This document shows positions 17,329 to 25,733 of a DNA stretch of 36,564 bases, piece after piece. Each line of letters begins with the position of its first letter. The stretch's first letter is position 1. The notes under the pieces are model-generated. The model did no database searches. It was not told the DNA's origin and saw only the letters and a program-made list of their open reading frames with translations. The stretch is from JBDTGE01 sp050742975 (GTDB lineage: Bacteria; Actinomycetota; Actinomycetes; Mycobacteriales; Jatrophihabitantaceae), in contig JBOGDQ010000080.1 in assembly GCA_050742975.1 (NCBI GenBank), positions 1 to 36,564 on the forward strand. The letters run 5' to 3'. A program made the position numbers and the translations under genes.

Positions 17329-20300
17329 GTGACCCCCAGCGCCCCCAAAAACCCTGTCCCGCTGCTGCGACGTCACCGTATTCGTCGCAGCATCGCCCTC
17401 GTCGCGACCGTGGCCACGATGTTCGGCACCGGAGCGCTGACCCAGGCCGGCCCCGCGGCAGCCGCCCCGCCCACCCCTGCACACACCACCGGGCACGCCG
17501 CCGCGCACGCCACTGGGCACACCCCTGCGCACGCCGCCGGGCACGCCACGCCGGCCAGGCCCACGCCGCACACGAGCGCCGCCACGAAAGCCACCCACCC
17601 GGTGCGGAACAGTTGCGACGCGGTGACCAGGACGGCCCAGGCCCGCTGCTTCGCGCTCGTCCGCACCGACCTGGCCTCACTCGGCCGGGCCGTGAACCCG
17701 GCGGACACCCCTGCCGGGTACGGGCCCAGCGACCTGCAGGACGCGTACAACCTGCCGTCGGCCACCGCCGGCGCGGGCCAGACCGTCGCGATCGTCGACG
17801 CGTTCGACGACCCGAACGCCGAGTCCGACCTCGCTGCCTACCGCACCCAGTACGGGCTGTCCGCCTGCACCACGGACAACGGCTGCTTCTCGAAGGTCAA
17901 TCAACAGGGCGCGGCCTCGCCGCTGCCCGGACCGGACGCCGGTTGGGCCGAGGAGATCTCGCTCGACCTAGACATGGTGTCGGCCGCCTGCCCGCAGTGC
18001 CACATCCTGCTCGTCGAGGCCGACGACAACTACACGAACAACCTCGCGGCCGCGGTCGACACGGCCGTCGCGCTCGGCGCGAAGTACGTCTCCAACAGCT
18101 ACGGCGGCCCCGAGGACCCGAGCGAGACCGAGTTCGACGCCGACTACAACCATCCCGGAGTCGTCGTCACGGCCAGCACCGGCGACGACGGGTACGGCAG
18201 CGCCTACCCGGCCACCGCGCCCGGAGTCACTGCGGTGGGCGGCACGTCGCTGACCGCGGACAGCAGCGCACGGGGCTGGACCGAATCGGCGTGGGCGGGA
18301 GCCGGCAGCGGCTGCTCCGACGTCGAGGCGAAGCCGGACTTCCAGACCGATCCGGGCTGCCCGGGACGCTCGATCGCCGACGTCTCCTCGGTCGCCGACC
18401 CGGAGACCGGCGTGGCCGTCTACGACTCGTACAACTTCCAGGGCTGGGCCGTCTTCGGCGGCACGAGCGCATCCTCACCGATGATCGCCGCCACCTACGC
18501 GCTCGCCGGAACGCCGGCGGCGAACACCGACCCGGCGAGCTATCCGTACCAGGCCGCCGGCCAGCTCAACGATGTGACCACCGGCAACAACGGCTCGTGC
18601 GATCCGTCCTACCTGTGCACCGCCGGACCGGGCTACGACGGCCCGACCGGACTCGGCACCCCGAACGGCGTCGGCGCGTTCCGGCTCGGCCCGCACGGGA
18701 CCGTCAGCGGCACGGTCACCGACGCCAAGACCGGTGCTCCGCTCGCCGGTGCCAAGATCACGGCTGGTGACGCCTCGGCGGTGAGCGCCGCCGACGGCAC
18801 CTACACGCTGAGCGTGGCGACCGGCACGTACGACGTCGTCGCGTCCGCCTACGGCTACGCGACGCTCACCCGCACGAGCATCGTCGTGGGCGACGGGCAG
18901 AGCGTGACCGAGAGCTTCGCCCTCGTCCCGGTTCCCAGCGTGTCCGTCAGCGGCACGGTGACCGACGGCTCCGGCCACCACTGGCCCGTCTACGCCAAGG
19001 TGAGCGTGGCCGGCGTCCCCGGTGCGCCGACCTACACCGACCCGTTCACCGGCCACTACGTCCTGACCCTGCCGAGCCGGAACACCTACTCGGTCACCGT
19101 CACGCCGGCCTATCCCGGCTACACGCCGAGCACCGTGTCGGTGAAGCTCGGCGTGGCCGACTCGGTCAAAAACGTGGCCGTCAAGGTGGACGCCACCTCG
19201 TGCGCGGCTCCCGGCTACACGACGAAGTACACCGGCGTGTCCGAGAACTTCGACTCCGGGATCCCGTCGACCTGGACCGTCAAGGACGACAACGGCAGCG
19301 GCGGGGTGTGGACGACCGACGACGCCGGCGCGCGTGGCAACCTGACCGGCGGCAGCGGCAAGTTCGCGATCATCGACAGTGACCACCTGGGTATCGGCAA
19401 CAGCCAGGACACCGAGCTGATCTCCCCCGTCGTCGACCTGTCGAAGGACACGTCACCGGTGGTCGGGCTGGCCAGCGACTACAAGGCGTTCTCGAACTCG
19501 GTCGCGGATATCGACTACACCGTCGACGGCGGCACGACCTGGGCGAACGTCTCGCACCTGACGACCACGAGCCAGCAGGGCCCGCTGGAGATCGCGCTGC
19601 CCGGCGCTGCCGGGCAGAAGGCGGTTCAGGTCCGCTTCCACTACACCGGAAGCTGGGCTTACTACTGGGAGGTCGACAACGTCTTCGTCGGCCACAAGTC
19701 GTGCGCGGTCGTCCCCGGCGGCCTGGTCGCCGGCTTCACCAAGGACGGCAACACCAAGCAGGCGATCACCGGCGCGAGCGTCACGAGCGTCGACGCGCCG
19801 GCCGACTCCGGTGTCTCGGCAACGACGCCGGATGACCCCGCACAACCGGACGGCCTGTATTGGCTGTTCTCCTCCAAGACCGGCACGCACAAGTTCACCG
19901 CGGCCAAGTCGAAGTACCAGAGCCAGACGAAGAACGTCGCGGTCGCGTCGAACTTCATCACCCGCAAGGACTTCTCGCTGGCGGCGGGCCAGGTCGCGAC
20001 CAGTCCGGCAGCGCTGTCGGGCACGGTCACGCTCGGCGGCAGCACGGACGCGACGATGACGCTGACGAACACCGGAACCGTCGCGGCGCACGTGAAACTC
20101 GCCGAGCAGGACGGCGGCTTCCAGATCGCCGGACGGCCGGCCAGCGAGGTCTACGCGAAGCAGAAGGGCGCTCCGGTACGCAACGTGCCGGGCCACTACA
20201 GCGCGCTGCGGCTCAAGCCGACCAAGTCGGTGGCGAAGCCGGACGCGCAGATCCCGTCCGCCGCACCGTGGCAGTCGGTCGCGGACTACCCGACGCCGAT

Positions 20301-21606
20301 CAGCAACAACTCGGCCTCGTCCCACGACGGGCTGCTGTACAGCCTCGGCGGCTTCGACGGCAACGACGACGTCAAGACGTTCTACGCCTACGACCCGACC
20401 GCGACCACGTGGAGTCGACTCAGCGACATGTCGGTGACTCGCGAGGCGCCGGTGTCCGCCTGGATCAACGGCAAGCTCTACGTCACCGGCGGGTGGGGCG
20501 CGGACCTAAACCCGACCGGCGTCACCGAGGCCTACGACCCGGCGGCCGGCTCGTGGACCACGCTCAGCGCCAACCCGAGGCCGCACGCCGGCTCCGGCAC
20601 GGCCGTGCTCGACGGGAAGCTGTACGTGATCGGCGGGTGCACCGCCAACTCCTGCGGCGTCAAGGACGTCCAGGTGTACGACCCGTCCGACGACTCGTGG
20701 ACCGCGGGTACCGACTACCCGGACGCGATCGCGTGGCAGGCCTGCGGCGCGGTCGGCGGCCAGATCGACTGTGCAGGCGGTACGAATGACAGCGGCACGT
20801 CGTCGAAGACCTACTCGTTCGACGGCACGACCTGGTCGCCGGCGGCCGACCTGCCTGCCGACGCCTGGGGCTCGGCCTCCTCGGTTGCCAACGGCCAGCT
20901 GCTCGTCTCCGGCGGTGTGATCAACAACAGCAGCTCGGTGACCAACGAAGGCTGGAGCTTCGACCCGGCGGCAGGAGCGTGGACGGCGCTGCCGAACTCG
21001 AACAACTCCTACTACCGCCTCGGCGGCGCGTGCGGCTTCTACAAGGTGGGTGGGTCGGTCAGCAACGTCGATCCGGCCCATGCGGATGTCGAGGTACTGC
21101 CCGGCTATGACAGCTGCGACAGCGGTTCTGCCGACGTGCCGTGGCTGTCCGAGTCGCAGACCGAGACGGACCTCGCGCCTGGGGCCTCGGTCGACGTGAC
21201 GGTGAGCATGGACTCCTCGATGCTCACCCAGCCGGGCGAGTACGACGCGAGCATCGACGTCTCCACGGACACGCCGTACCCGCCGGCGTCGGTACCGGTC
21301 ACGTTCACGGTAAAGCCGCCGAAGACGTGGGCCAAGATCGCCGGTGTGGTCTCCGGCCAGCCGTGCACGGGGTCGGCCGCACCGCTCGCGGGCGCCACGG
21401 TCGAGGTCGACTCGTGGGCCGCCAGCTACACGCTGAGCACGGACAAGGACGGCCGGTACGCGCTCTGGCTGGACCGGCGGAGCAACCCGCTGACCCTGAT
21501 CGCGGCCAAGGACGGCTGGGCGCCGCAGACGCGCACCGTCCGGATCACGCCTGGCAACCCGCTGACGTCCAACTTCACGCTGAAGCCGGCGAAGGCGTGT
21601 AAGTAG
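17329..21606 (+). CDS. Secreted multidomain sedolisin-type (S53) serine peptidase with Kelch repeats
   Basis: A 1425-residue exported protein. A signal peptide (about 1-46, ending AGPAAAA) leads into a His/Ala/Gly-rich low-complexity tract (about 48-90, repeated AHA-x-GH units). The peptidase domain spans about 110-450 and shows the S53 residues: Glu209 and Asp213 in WAEEISLDLD, oxyanion Asp286 in STGDDG, and nucleophile Ser380 in GGTSASSP. There is no long activation prodomain, unlike tripeptidyl peptidase. Then come two carboxypeptidase-regulatory-like beta domains (about 460-620), a MAM/choice-of-anchor-like jelly-roll (about 640-790), another regulatory-like domain (about 795-890), five or six Kelch repeats (about 995-1260), and a C-terminal regulatory-like domain ending in LKPAKACK. 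No LPXTG or membrane anchor is seen, so it is probably released. GGAAGG precedes the GTG start. Acidic-pH proteolysis of extracellular protein is the family role; the partner of the Kelch propeller is unknown. Confidence 0.88.
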   Translation: MTPSAPKNPVPLLRRHRIRRSIALVATVATMFGTGALTQAGPAAAAPPTPAHTTGHAAAHATGHTPAHAAGHATPARPTPHTSAATKATHPVRNSCDAVTRTAQARCFALVRTDLASLGRAVNPADTPAGYGPSDLQDAYNLPSATAGAGQTVAIVDAFDDPNAESDLAAYRTQYGLSACTTDNGCFSKVNQQGAASPLPGPDAGWAEEISLDLDMVSAACPQCHILLVEADDNYTNNLAAAVDTAVALGAKYVSNSYGGPEDPSETEFDADYNHPGVVVTASTGDDGYGSAYPATAPGVTAVGGTSLTADSSARGWTESAWAGAGSGCSDVEAKPDFQTDPGCPGRSIADVSSVADPETGVAVYDSYNFQGWAVFGGTSASSPMIAATYALAGTPAANTDPASYPYQAAGQLNDVTTGNNGSCDPSYLCTAGPGYDGPTGLGTPNGVGAFRLGPHGTVSGTVTDAKTGAPLAGAKITAGDASAVSAADGTYTLSVATGTYDVVASAYGYATLTRTSIVVGDGQSVTESFALVPVPSVSVSGTVTDGSGHHWPVYAKVSVAGVPGAPTYTDPFTGHYVLTLPSRNTYSVTVTPAYPGYTPSTVSVKLGVADSVKNVAVKVDATSCAAPGYTTKYTGVSENFDSGIPSTWTVKDDNGSGGVWTTDDAGARGNLTGGSGKFAIIDSDHLGIGNSQDTELISPVVDLSKDTSPVVGLASDYKAFSNSVADIDYTVDGGTTWANVSHLTTTSQQGPLEIALPGAAGQKAVQVRFHYTGSWAYYWEVDNVFVGHKSCAVVPGGLVAGFTKDGNTKQAITGASVTSVDAPADSGVSATTPDDPAQPDGLYWLFSSKTGTHKFTAAKSKYQSQTKNVAVASNFITRKDFSLAAGQVATSPAALSGTVTLGGSTDATMTLTNTGTVAAHVKLAEQDGGFQIAGRPASEVYAKQKGAPVRNVPGHYSALRLKPTKSVAKPDAQIPSAAPWQSVADYPTPISNNSASSHDGLLYSLGGFDGNDDVKTFYAYDPTATTWSRLSDMSVTREAPVSAWINGKLYVTGGWGADLNPTGVTEAYDPAAGSWTTLSANPRPHAGSGTAVLDGKLYVIGGCTANSCGVKDVQVYDPSDDSWTAGTDYPDAIAWQACGAVGGQIDCAGGTNDSGTSSKTYSFDGTTWSPAADLPADAWGSASSVANGQLLVSGGVINNSSSVTNEGWSFDPAAGAWTALPNSNNSYYRLGGACGFYKVGGSVSNVDPAHADVEVLPGYDSCDSGSADVPWLSESQTETDLAPGASVDVTVSMDSSMLTQPGEYDASIDVSTDTPYPPASVPVTFTVKPPKTWAKIAGVVSGQPCTGSAAPLAGATVEVDSWAASYTLSTDKDGRYALWLDRRSNPLTLIAAKDGWAPQTRTVRITPGNPLTSNFTLKPAKACK

Positions 21607-21617
21607 GCAACTCGATG

Positions 21618-21655
21618 GCGTGAGGGGCGGGCCCCGACCGGCTTGCCCCTCACGC
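21618..21655. terminator. Bidirectional hairpin terminator between convergent genes
   Basis: GCGTGAGGGGC (21618-21628) and GCCCCTCACGC (21645-21655) form a perfect 11-bp stem with a 16-base loop. It begins 12 bases after the sedolisin stop and overlaps the last codons of the convergent dehydrogenase. There is no long T-run, which is common for actinobacterial terminators. Confidence 0.65.
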
Positions 21656-22603
21656 TCCCAGGACGCGGATCGGCACGCCGTCGGACCAGGCGAGGATGTC
21701 CTCGACGACCTCGGCGAACCAGGCGCGGTAGTTCTCCGTCGTCACATAACCGATGTGCGGCAGCAGCAGCGTGTTCGGCAGCGTGAGCAGCGGATGCTCG
21801 ACCGGCAGCGGCTCGATGTCGTACACGTCCAGGCCGGCACCGGCGATGCGCCGCGCACGCAGTGCGTCCACCAGCGCGGCCTCGTCGACGATCGGCCCGC
21901 GCGAGGTGTTGATCAGGTAGGCGGTCGGCTTCATCGCCGCCAGCTCGTCCGCGCCGACCAGGCTGCGACTGCGCTCGGACAGTGGCATATGGATCGTGAC
22001 CACGTCCGACCTGGCAAACAGCTCGCGCTTGCCGACCGCGCGGGCGCCGTGCGGTTCGGCCCGCTCCGGGGTCAGGTGGGGCGACCACGCGATGACCGAC
22101 ATTCCGAACGCCTGCGCCAAGCGCGCGACCGGCATGCCGAGCCGGCCGAGACCGAGGATGCCGAGCGTCCGTCCGGACAGGCCCGGGCCGATCGTGTGCT
22201 GCCACCGGCCGGCGCGCACGGCCGCGTCCTCCGGGACGAAGTTGCGCATCAACGCGATCATCATCGCGATGGTGAGCTCGGGGACGGCGCTGCCGGTGCC
22301 GGCCGTGCCGCACACCGTGACGCTTCGCGCTCCGGCGGCCGCGAGGTCGATGGACGCGTTCTTCATCCCGGTGGTGACGATCAGCCGAAGCGACGGCAGC
22401 CGGGCCAGCAAGGCTGCGGGGAACGGCGTGCGCTCGCGCATCGCGACGATCACCTCGCTGTCCGCGAGCCGGCGCACGAGCGCGTCCGCATCGTTGAGGT
22501 GTTCGGTGATGACCTCGACGGTGAAGCGATCGGTCACCGCGGACCAGTCGGCGCTGTCCAGGGCGACCGCTTGGTAGTCGTCCAGGATCGTGACGGTCGG
22601 CAC
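21650..22603 (-). CDS. D-2-hydroxyacid dehydrogenase (NAD-dependent, PGDH-like)
   Basis: A 317-residue member of the D-isomer-specific 2-hydroxyacid dehydrogenases, which reduce 2-keto acids to D-2-hydroxy acids or the reverse. The Rossmann motif is LGILGLGRLGMP; the substrate Arg is in NTSRGPIVDE, the catalytic Glu in DVYDIEPLP, and the catalytic His in LPHIGYVT. The substrate (phosphoglycerate, glyoxylate or another) is not fixed by these motifs; it is too short for full serA, which carries ACT domains. I favour the GTG at 22603, where MPTVTILDDYQAV matches the usual N-terminus; an in-frame ATG at 22627 is the alternative, and neither has a strong ribosome site. It lies downstream of the suf operon on the same strand, with a palindromic element between. 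Confidence 0.9.
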   Translation of the reverse strand: MPTVTILDDYQAVALDSADWSAVTDRFTVEVITEHLNDADALVRRLADSEVIVAMRERTPFPAALLARLPSLRLIVTTGMKNASIDLAAAGARSVTVCGTAGTGSAVPELTIAMMIALMRNFVPEDAAVRAGRWQHTIGPGLSGRTLGILGLGRLGMPVARLAQAFGMSVIAWSPHLTPERAEPHGARAVGKRELFARSDVVTIHMPLSERSRSLVGADELAAMKPTAYLINTSRGPIVDEAALVDALRARRIAGAGLDVYDIEPLPVEHPLLTLPNTLLLPHIGYVTTENYRAWFAEVVEDILAWSDGVPIRVLGA

Positions 22604-22668
22604 GCAGTCGAGCCTAGCGAGTGCCATGCCCGCGTTTCGCGTTCACGTGAGCGCGGCAAGCGCGACCC

Positions 22669-22714
22669 GATCTTGTTGCGGTTCGGGTGCTATGGCCGCG
22701 CGTGCAACAAGATC
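22669..22714. repeat. Palindromic intergenic element, copy A (possible suf operon terminator)
   Basis: GATCTTGTTGC (22669-22679) and GCAACAAGATC (22704-22714) are perfect 11-bp inverted arms around a 24-base GC-rich centre. It begins 25 bases after the last suf gene stop. A second element of the same form, GATCTT--TGCG...CGCA--AAGATC, lies at 34402-34449. The shared arms and similar length (46 and 48) suggest a dispersed REP-like repeat, which could also serve as transcription terminator. Confidence 0.5.
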
Positions 22715-22738
22715 CGCACCACGCGGGCGTTGCGACGC

Positions 22739-23083
22739 TCAGACGTTGAAACCGAGCGCGCGCAGCTGCTCACGACCGTCGTCGGTGATCTTGTCGGGTC
22801 CCCACGGCGGCATCCAGACCCAGTTGATCTTCACGTCGGCCGCGAGCGGTGACGGGCCACCGGTGAGCGCGCTGTTGGCCTGGTCCTCGATCACATCGGT
22901 GAGCGGACAGGCGGCGGACGTGAGGGTCATGTCGATCGTGACGACGCGCTGGCCATCGACCTCGTCGATGCGCGCGTCGTACACCAGGCCGAGGTCGACG
23001 ACGTTGATGCCGAGCTCAGGGTCGACGACGTCGCGCAGCGCCTCGTCGATGTCGTCCCGCGTGGGCATGGTGGCTGCGGTCAT
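22739..23083 (-). CDS. SufT-like DUF59/MIP18-family Fe-S assembly protein
   Basis: A 114-residue DUF59 (PaaD/MIP18-like) protein. The family helps mature Fe-S proteins; the conserved DPELGINVVDLGLVY segment (residues 21-35) and the single conserved Cys59 in TSAACPLTD are present. It is the last gene of the suf operon, two bases after the sufU stop. AGGGGAG stands before the ATG at 23083. A longer frame from 23206 would run into sufU and is not used. From memory it corresponds to mycobacterial Rv1466. Confidence 0.92.
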   Translation of the reverse strand: MTAATMPTRDDIDEALRDVVDPELGINVVDLGLVYDARIDEVDGQRVVTIDMTLTSAACPLTDVIEDQANSALTGGPSPLAADVKINWVWMPPWGPDKITDDGREQLRALGFNV

Positions 23084-23085
23084 GG

Positions 23086-23598
23086 TTACTCCCCTGCGCT
23101 CTCGGCGAACTCGGTGACTTGAGCATCTGTGTTGACCTCTGCCGGATCCTGCCATCCTGCTTCCACGACGGCGCTCTTCATCGCCATCCACCCCAGCAGC
23201 GCGCACTTCACGCGGGCCGGGTACTTGGAGACTCCCTCGAACGCGACTGCGTCGTCGAGCGCCTCCTCGTCGCCGTCGGTCAGCTCGGCGGTACCGCGCG
23301 ACTGCATGAGATCCAGGAACTTCTGCTGCAGCGCCATCGCGTCGGCGACCGGCTTGCCGACGACCAGTTCGCTCATCACCGACGTCGACGCCTGGCTGAT
23401 CGAGCAGCCCTCGCCGTCCCAGCCGAGGTCAGCGATCGTGCCGTCGGCCACCCGAACGCGCAGCGTGACCTCATCGCCGCAGGTCGGGTTGACGTGATGC
23501 ACCTCGGCGTCGAACGGCTCGAGCAGTCCCTGGTGATGCGGGTGCTTGTAATGGTCGAGGATGATCTGCTGATACATCGAGTCCATCGACATGGTCAT
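23086..23598 (-). CDS. sufU: Fe-S assembly zinc-dependent sulfurtransferase SufU
   Basis: A 170-residue SufU. It accepts sulfur from SufS through a zinc-bound cysteine. The ligand set is visible: Cys40 and Asp42 in NPTCGDE, Cys65 in GEGCSIS and Cys132 in RVKCALLGW. The insert between the second and third Cys (about residues 88-125), typical of SufU versus IscU, is present. ATG 23598 overlaps the sufS stop as ATGA, so translation is coupled. The family is standard in Gram-positive Suf systems. Confidence 0.97.
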   Translation of the reverse strand: MTMSMDSMYQQIILDHYKHPHHQGLLEPFDAEVHHVNPTCGDEVTLRVRVADGTIADLGWDGEGCSISQASTSVMSELVVGKPVADAMALQQKFLDLMQSRGTAELTDGDEEALDDAVAFEGVSKYPARVKCALLGWMAMKSAVVEAGWQDPAEVNTDAQVTEFAESAGE

Positions 23599-24857
23599 CG
23601 GCCGAATACCTCCTTCACCCTCTCAACGCCGGCGACCAGGGCATCGATTTCCTCGGTCGTCGTGTAGATCCCGAAGGAGGCACGCGTGGTGGCCGGGATC
23701 CCGTAGCGGACGCAGACCGGGCGCGCGCAGTGATGGCCGGCGCGGACCGCGATGCCGCTCTCGTCCAGCAGCTGAGCCACGTCGTGCGGGTGGATTCCCG
23801 GCAGCGTGAACGAGATAGTGGCGCCGCGATCGATCGACGACTCGGGGCCGATGATGCGCAGGCCCGGCACCGTGGCGAGCCCGGCCAGCGCGTGCTCGAC
23901 CAGCTGGTGTTCGTGCGCGGCGACATCGGCCATCCCGATCGCGGACACATAGTCGATTGCGGCGCCGAGACCGACGGCCTGCGCGATCATCGGCGTGCCG
24001 GCCTCGAACCGGTGCGGCGGTGCGGCGAACGTCGACCCGCTCATGTCGACGGTCTCGATCATCTCGCCGCCGCCCATGAACGGCGGCAGCGCGGCCAGCA
24101 GCTCGTAGCGGCCCCAGAGCACGCCGACGCCGGTCGGCCCGTACAGCTTGTGCCCGGTGAACGCGACGAAGTCGGCGCCCAGCGCCTGCACGTCCAGCGG
24201 CAGGTGCGGCGCGGACTGCGAGGCGTCGACGACGGTCAGCGCGCCGACCGCCTTCGCGCGCGCGACGATCCGTGGCACAGGGTTGATCGTCCCGAGCGCG
24301 TTGGACTGGTGTACGAACGCGACGACCTTGGTCCGCTCGTTGATCACCTCGTCGATCGAGGAGTCGACAAGCCGGCCATCCTCGTCGATCGGCAACCACC
24401 GGAACGTCGCGCCGGTGCGCTGGGCCAGCAGTTGCCACGGGACGAGATTGCTGTGGTGCTCCATCTCGGTCACCACGATCTCGTCACCCGGACCGACCCT
24501 GAACCGCGCAGCAGCGGGCTCCGGTGCTGTGGTCGCGTTCGACATCGAGTACGCGAGCAGGTTCAGCGCCTCGGAGGAGTTCTTCGTGAACACGACCTCG
24601 TCGCGGCTCGGCGCGTTGATGAACGCGGCCACCTTGTCGCGCGCCAGCTCGAAGGCGTTGGTCGCCTCGGAACCGAGCGTGTGCACCGCACGCGCCACGT
24701 TGGCGTTGTGCCGCGCGTAGAACTCGGTGAGCGTGTCGAGGACGACCTGCGGCTTCTGCGAGGTGTTCGCGCTGTCGAGGTACACCAGCGGGACGCCATG
24801 CACCTCGCGCGACAGGATCGGGAAGTCCTTGCGGACTGCCTCCACGTCGAAGCCCAC
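23595..24857 (-). CDS. sufS: Cysteine desulfurase SufS
   Basis: A 420-residue PLP-dependent class V aminotransferase-fold enzyme that takes sulfur from cysteine. The PLP lysine is Lys237 in TGHKLYGP; the catalytic Cys is Cys377 in AGHHCARPVC, the SufS-type (group II) loop. The PLP-stacking His is in EMEHHSNLVPW (about residues 131-141). A small insert of about 13 residues (NATTAPEPAAARF region) follows the first helices. GTG start at 24857, two bases after the sufC stop. Its product is handed to SufU, encoded next. Confidence 0.97.
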   Translation of the reverse strand: MGFDVEAVRKDFPILSREVHGVPLVYLDSANTSQKPQVVLDTLTEFYARHNANVARAVHTLGSEATNAFELARDKVAAFINAPSRDEVVFTKNSSEALNLLAYSMSNATTAPEPAAARFRVGPGDEIVVTEMEHHSNLVPWQLLAQRTGATFRWLPIDEDGRLVDSSIDEVINERTKVVAFVHQSNALGTINPVPRIVARAKAVGALTVVDASQSAPHLPLDVQALGADFVAFTGHKLYGPTGVGVLWGRYELLAALPPFMGGGEMIETVDMSGSTFAAPPHRFEAGTPMIAQAVGLGAAIDYVSAIGMADVAAHEHQLVEHALAGLATVPGLRIIGPESSIDRGATISFTLPGIHPHDVAQLLDESGIAVRAGHHCARPVCVRYGIPATTRASFGIYTTTEEIDALVAGVERVKEVFGR

Positions 24858-24859
24858 GG

Positions 24860-25672
24860 CTACGCCGATGCCGTCTCGTTGACGCCGCTGAGTGCACTCT
24901 CGGCCGAGCCACTGAGTGCACTCTCGGCGGAGCCGAACCGCGCATAACCCTCGGCCTCGAGCCGGTCGGCCAGCTCTGCGCCACCGGACTCGACGATCCG
25001 CCCGTCGAAGAACACGTGCACGAAGTCGGGCTTGATGTAGCGCAGGATGCGCGTGTAGTGGGTGATCAGCAGCGTGCCGACCCCGGTCTCGCGCACCCGG
25101 TTCACGCCCTCGCTGACCACGCGCAGCGCGTCGACGTCCAGGCCGGAGTCGGTCTCGTCGAGGATCGCGATCTTGGGCTTGAGCAGCTCCAGTTGCAGGA
25201 TCTCGTGCCGCTTCTTCTCGCCGCCCGAGAACCCCTCGTTCAGGCTGCGTTCGGCGAACGCCTTGTCCATCTCCAGGGAGGTCATCGCGGCGTTGACCTC
25301 CTTGACCCAGGTACGCAGCTTGGGGGCCTCGCCACGGACCGCAGTCGCGGCCGAGCGCAGGAAGTTCGACACCGGTACGCCGGGCACCTCGACCGGGTAC
25401 TGCATGGCCAGGAACTGGCCGGCCCGGGCCCGCGCGTCCACGGTCATCGCCAGCACGTCCGCGCCGTCGAGCGTGACCGTGCCGCCGGTGACGGTGTACT
25501 TCGGGTGGCCGGCGATCGAGTAGGCGAGCGTGGACTTGCCGGAGCCGTTCGGCCCCATGATCGCGTGGGTCTCGCCCGAGGACACGGTCAGGTCGACGCC
25601 GTTCAGGATCTCGGTGGCCTCGTCGCCCTCGCCGACGCTCACGTGCAGGTCGCGGATCTCCAAAGTAGACAA
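24860..25672 (-). CDS. sufC: Fe-S assembly ATPase SufC
   Basis: A 270-residue ABC-type ATPase that forms the SufBCD scaffold. Walker A is GPNGSGKST (residues 40-48), the SufC-type signature is FSGGEKKRHEIL, Walker B is IAILDETDSGLD, and the switch His is in LITHYTRIL. The start is a TTG at 25672, with AAAGGAA upstream. The C-terminus is extended past the usual GYARFG end by a duplicated eight-residue unit (GSAESALS), caused by a 24-bp tandem repeat at 24888-24935; the extension probably does not touch the ATPase core. There is a 61-base gap to sufD, the largest in the operon. Confidence 0.96.
   Translation of the reverse strand: MSTLEIRDLHVSVGEGDEATEILNGVDLTVSSGETHAIMGPNGSGKSTLAYSIAGHPKYTVTGGTVTLDGADVLAMTVDARARAGQFLAMQYPVEVPGVPVSNFLRSAATAVRGEAPKLRTWVKEVNAAMTSLEMDKAFAERSLNEGFSGGEKKRHEILQLELLKPKIAILDETDSGLDVDALRVVSEGVNRVRETGVGTLLITHYTRILRYIKPDFVHVFFDGRIVESGGAELADRLEAEGYARFGSAESALSGSAESALSGVNETASA
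24888..24935. repeat. 24-bp tandem duplication containing a palindrome, within sufC
   Basis: Two copies of a 24-base unit, each starting CTGAGTGCACTCTCGGC and centred on the perfect 10-bp palindrome GAGTGCACTC. The copies differ at one position near the end. It keeps the reading frame and adds eight residues at the SufC C-terminus. Confidence 0.9.
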
Positions 25673-25733
25673 CGGGATTACCGTTCCTTTCGAACGTGGT
25701 TTGCGAAGCGGAAGTGAGCGTTTACTCCGGGTC

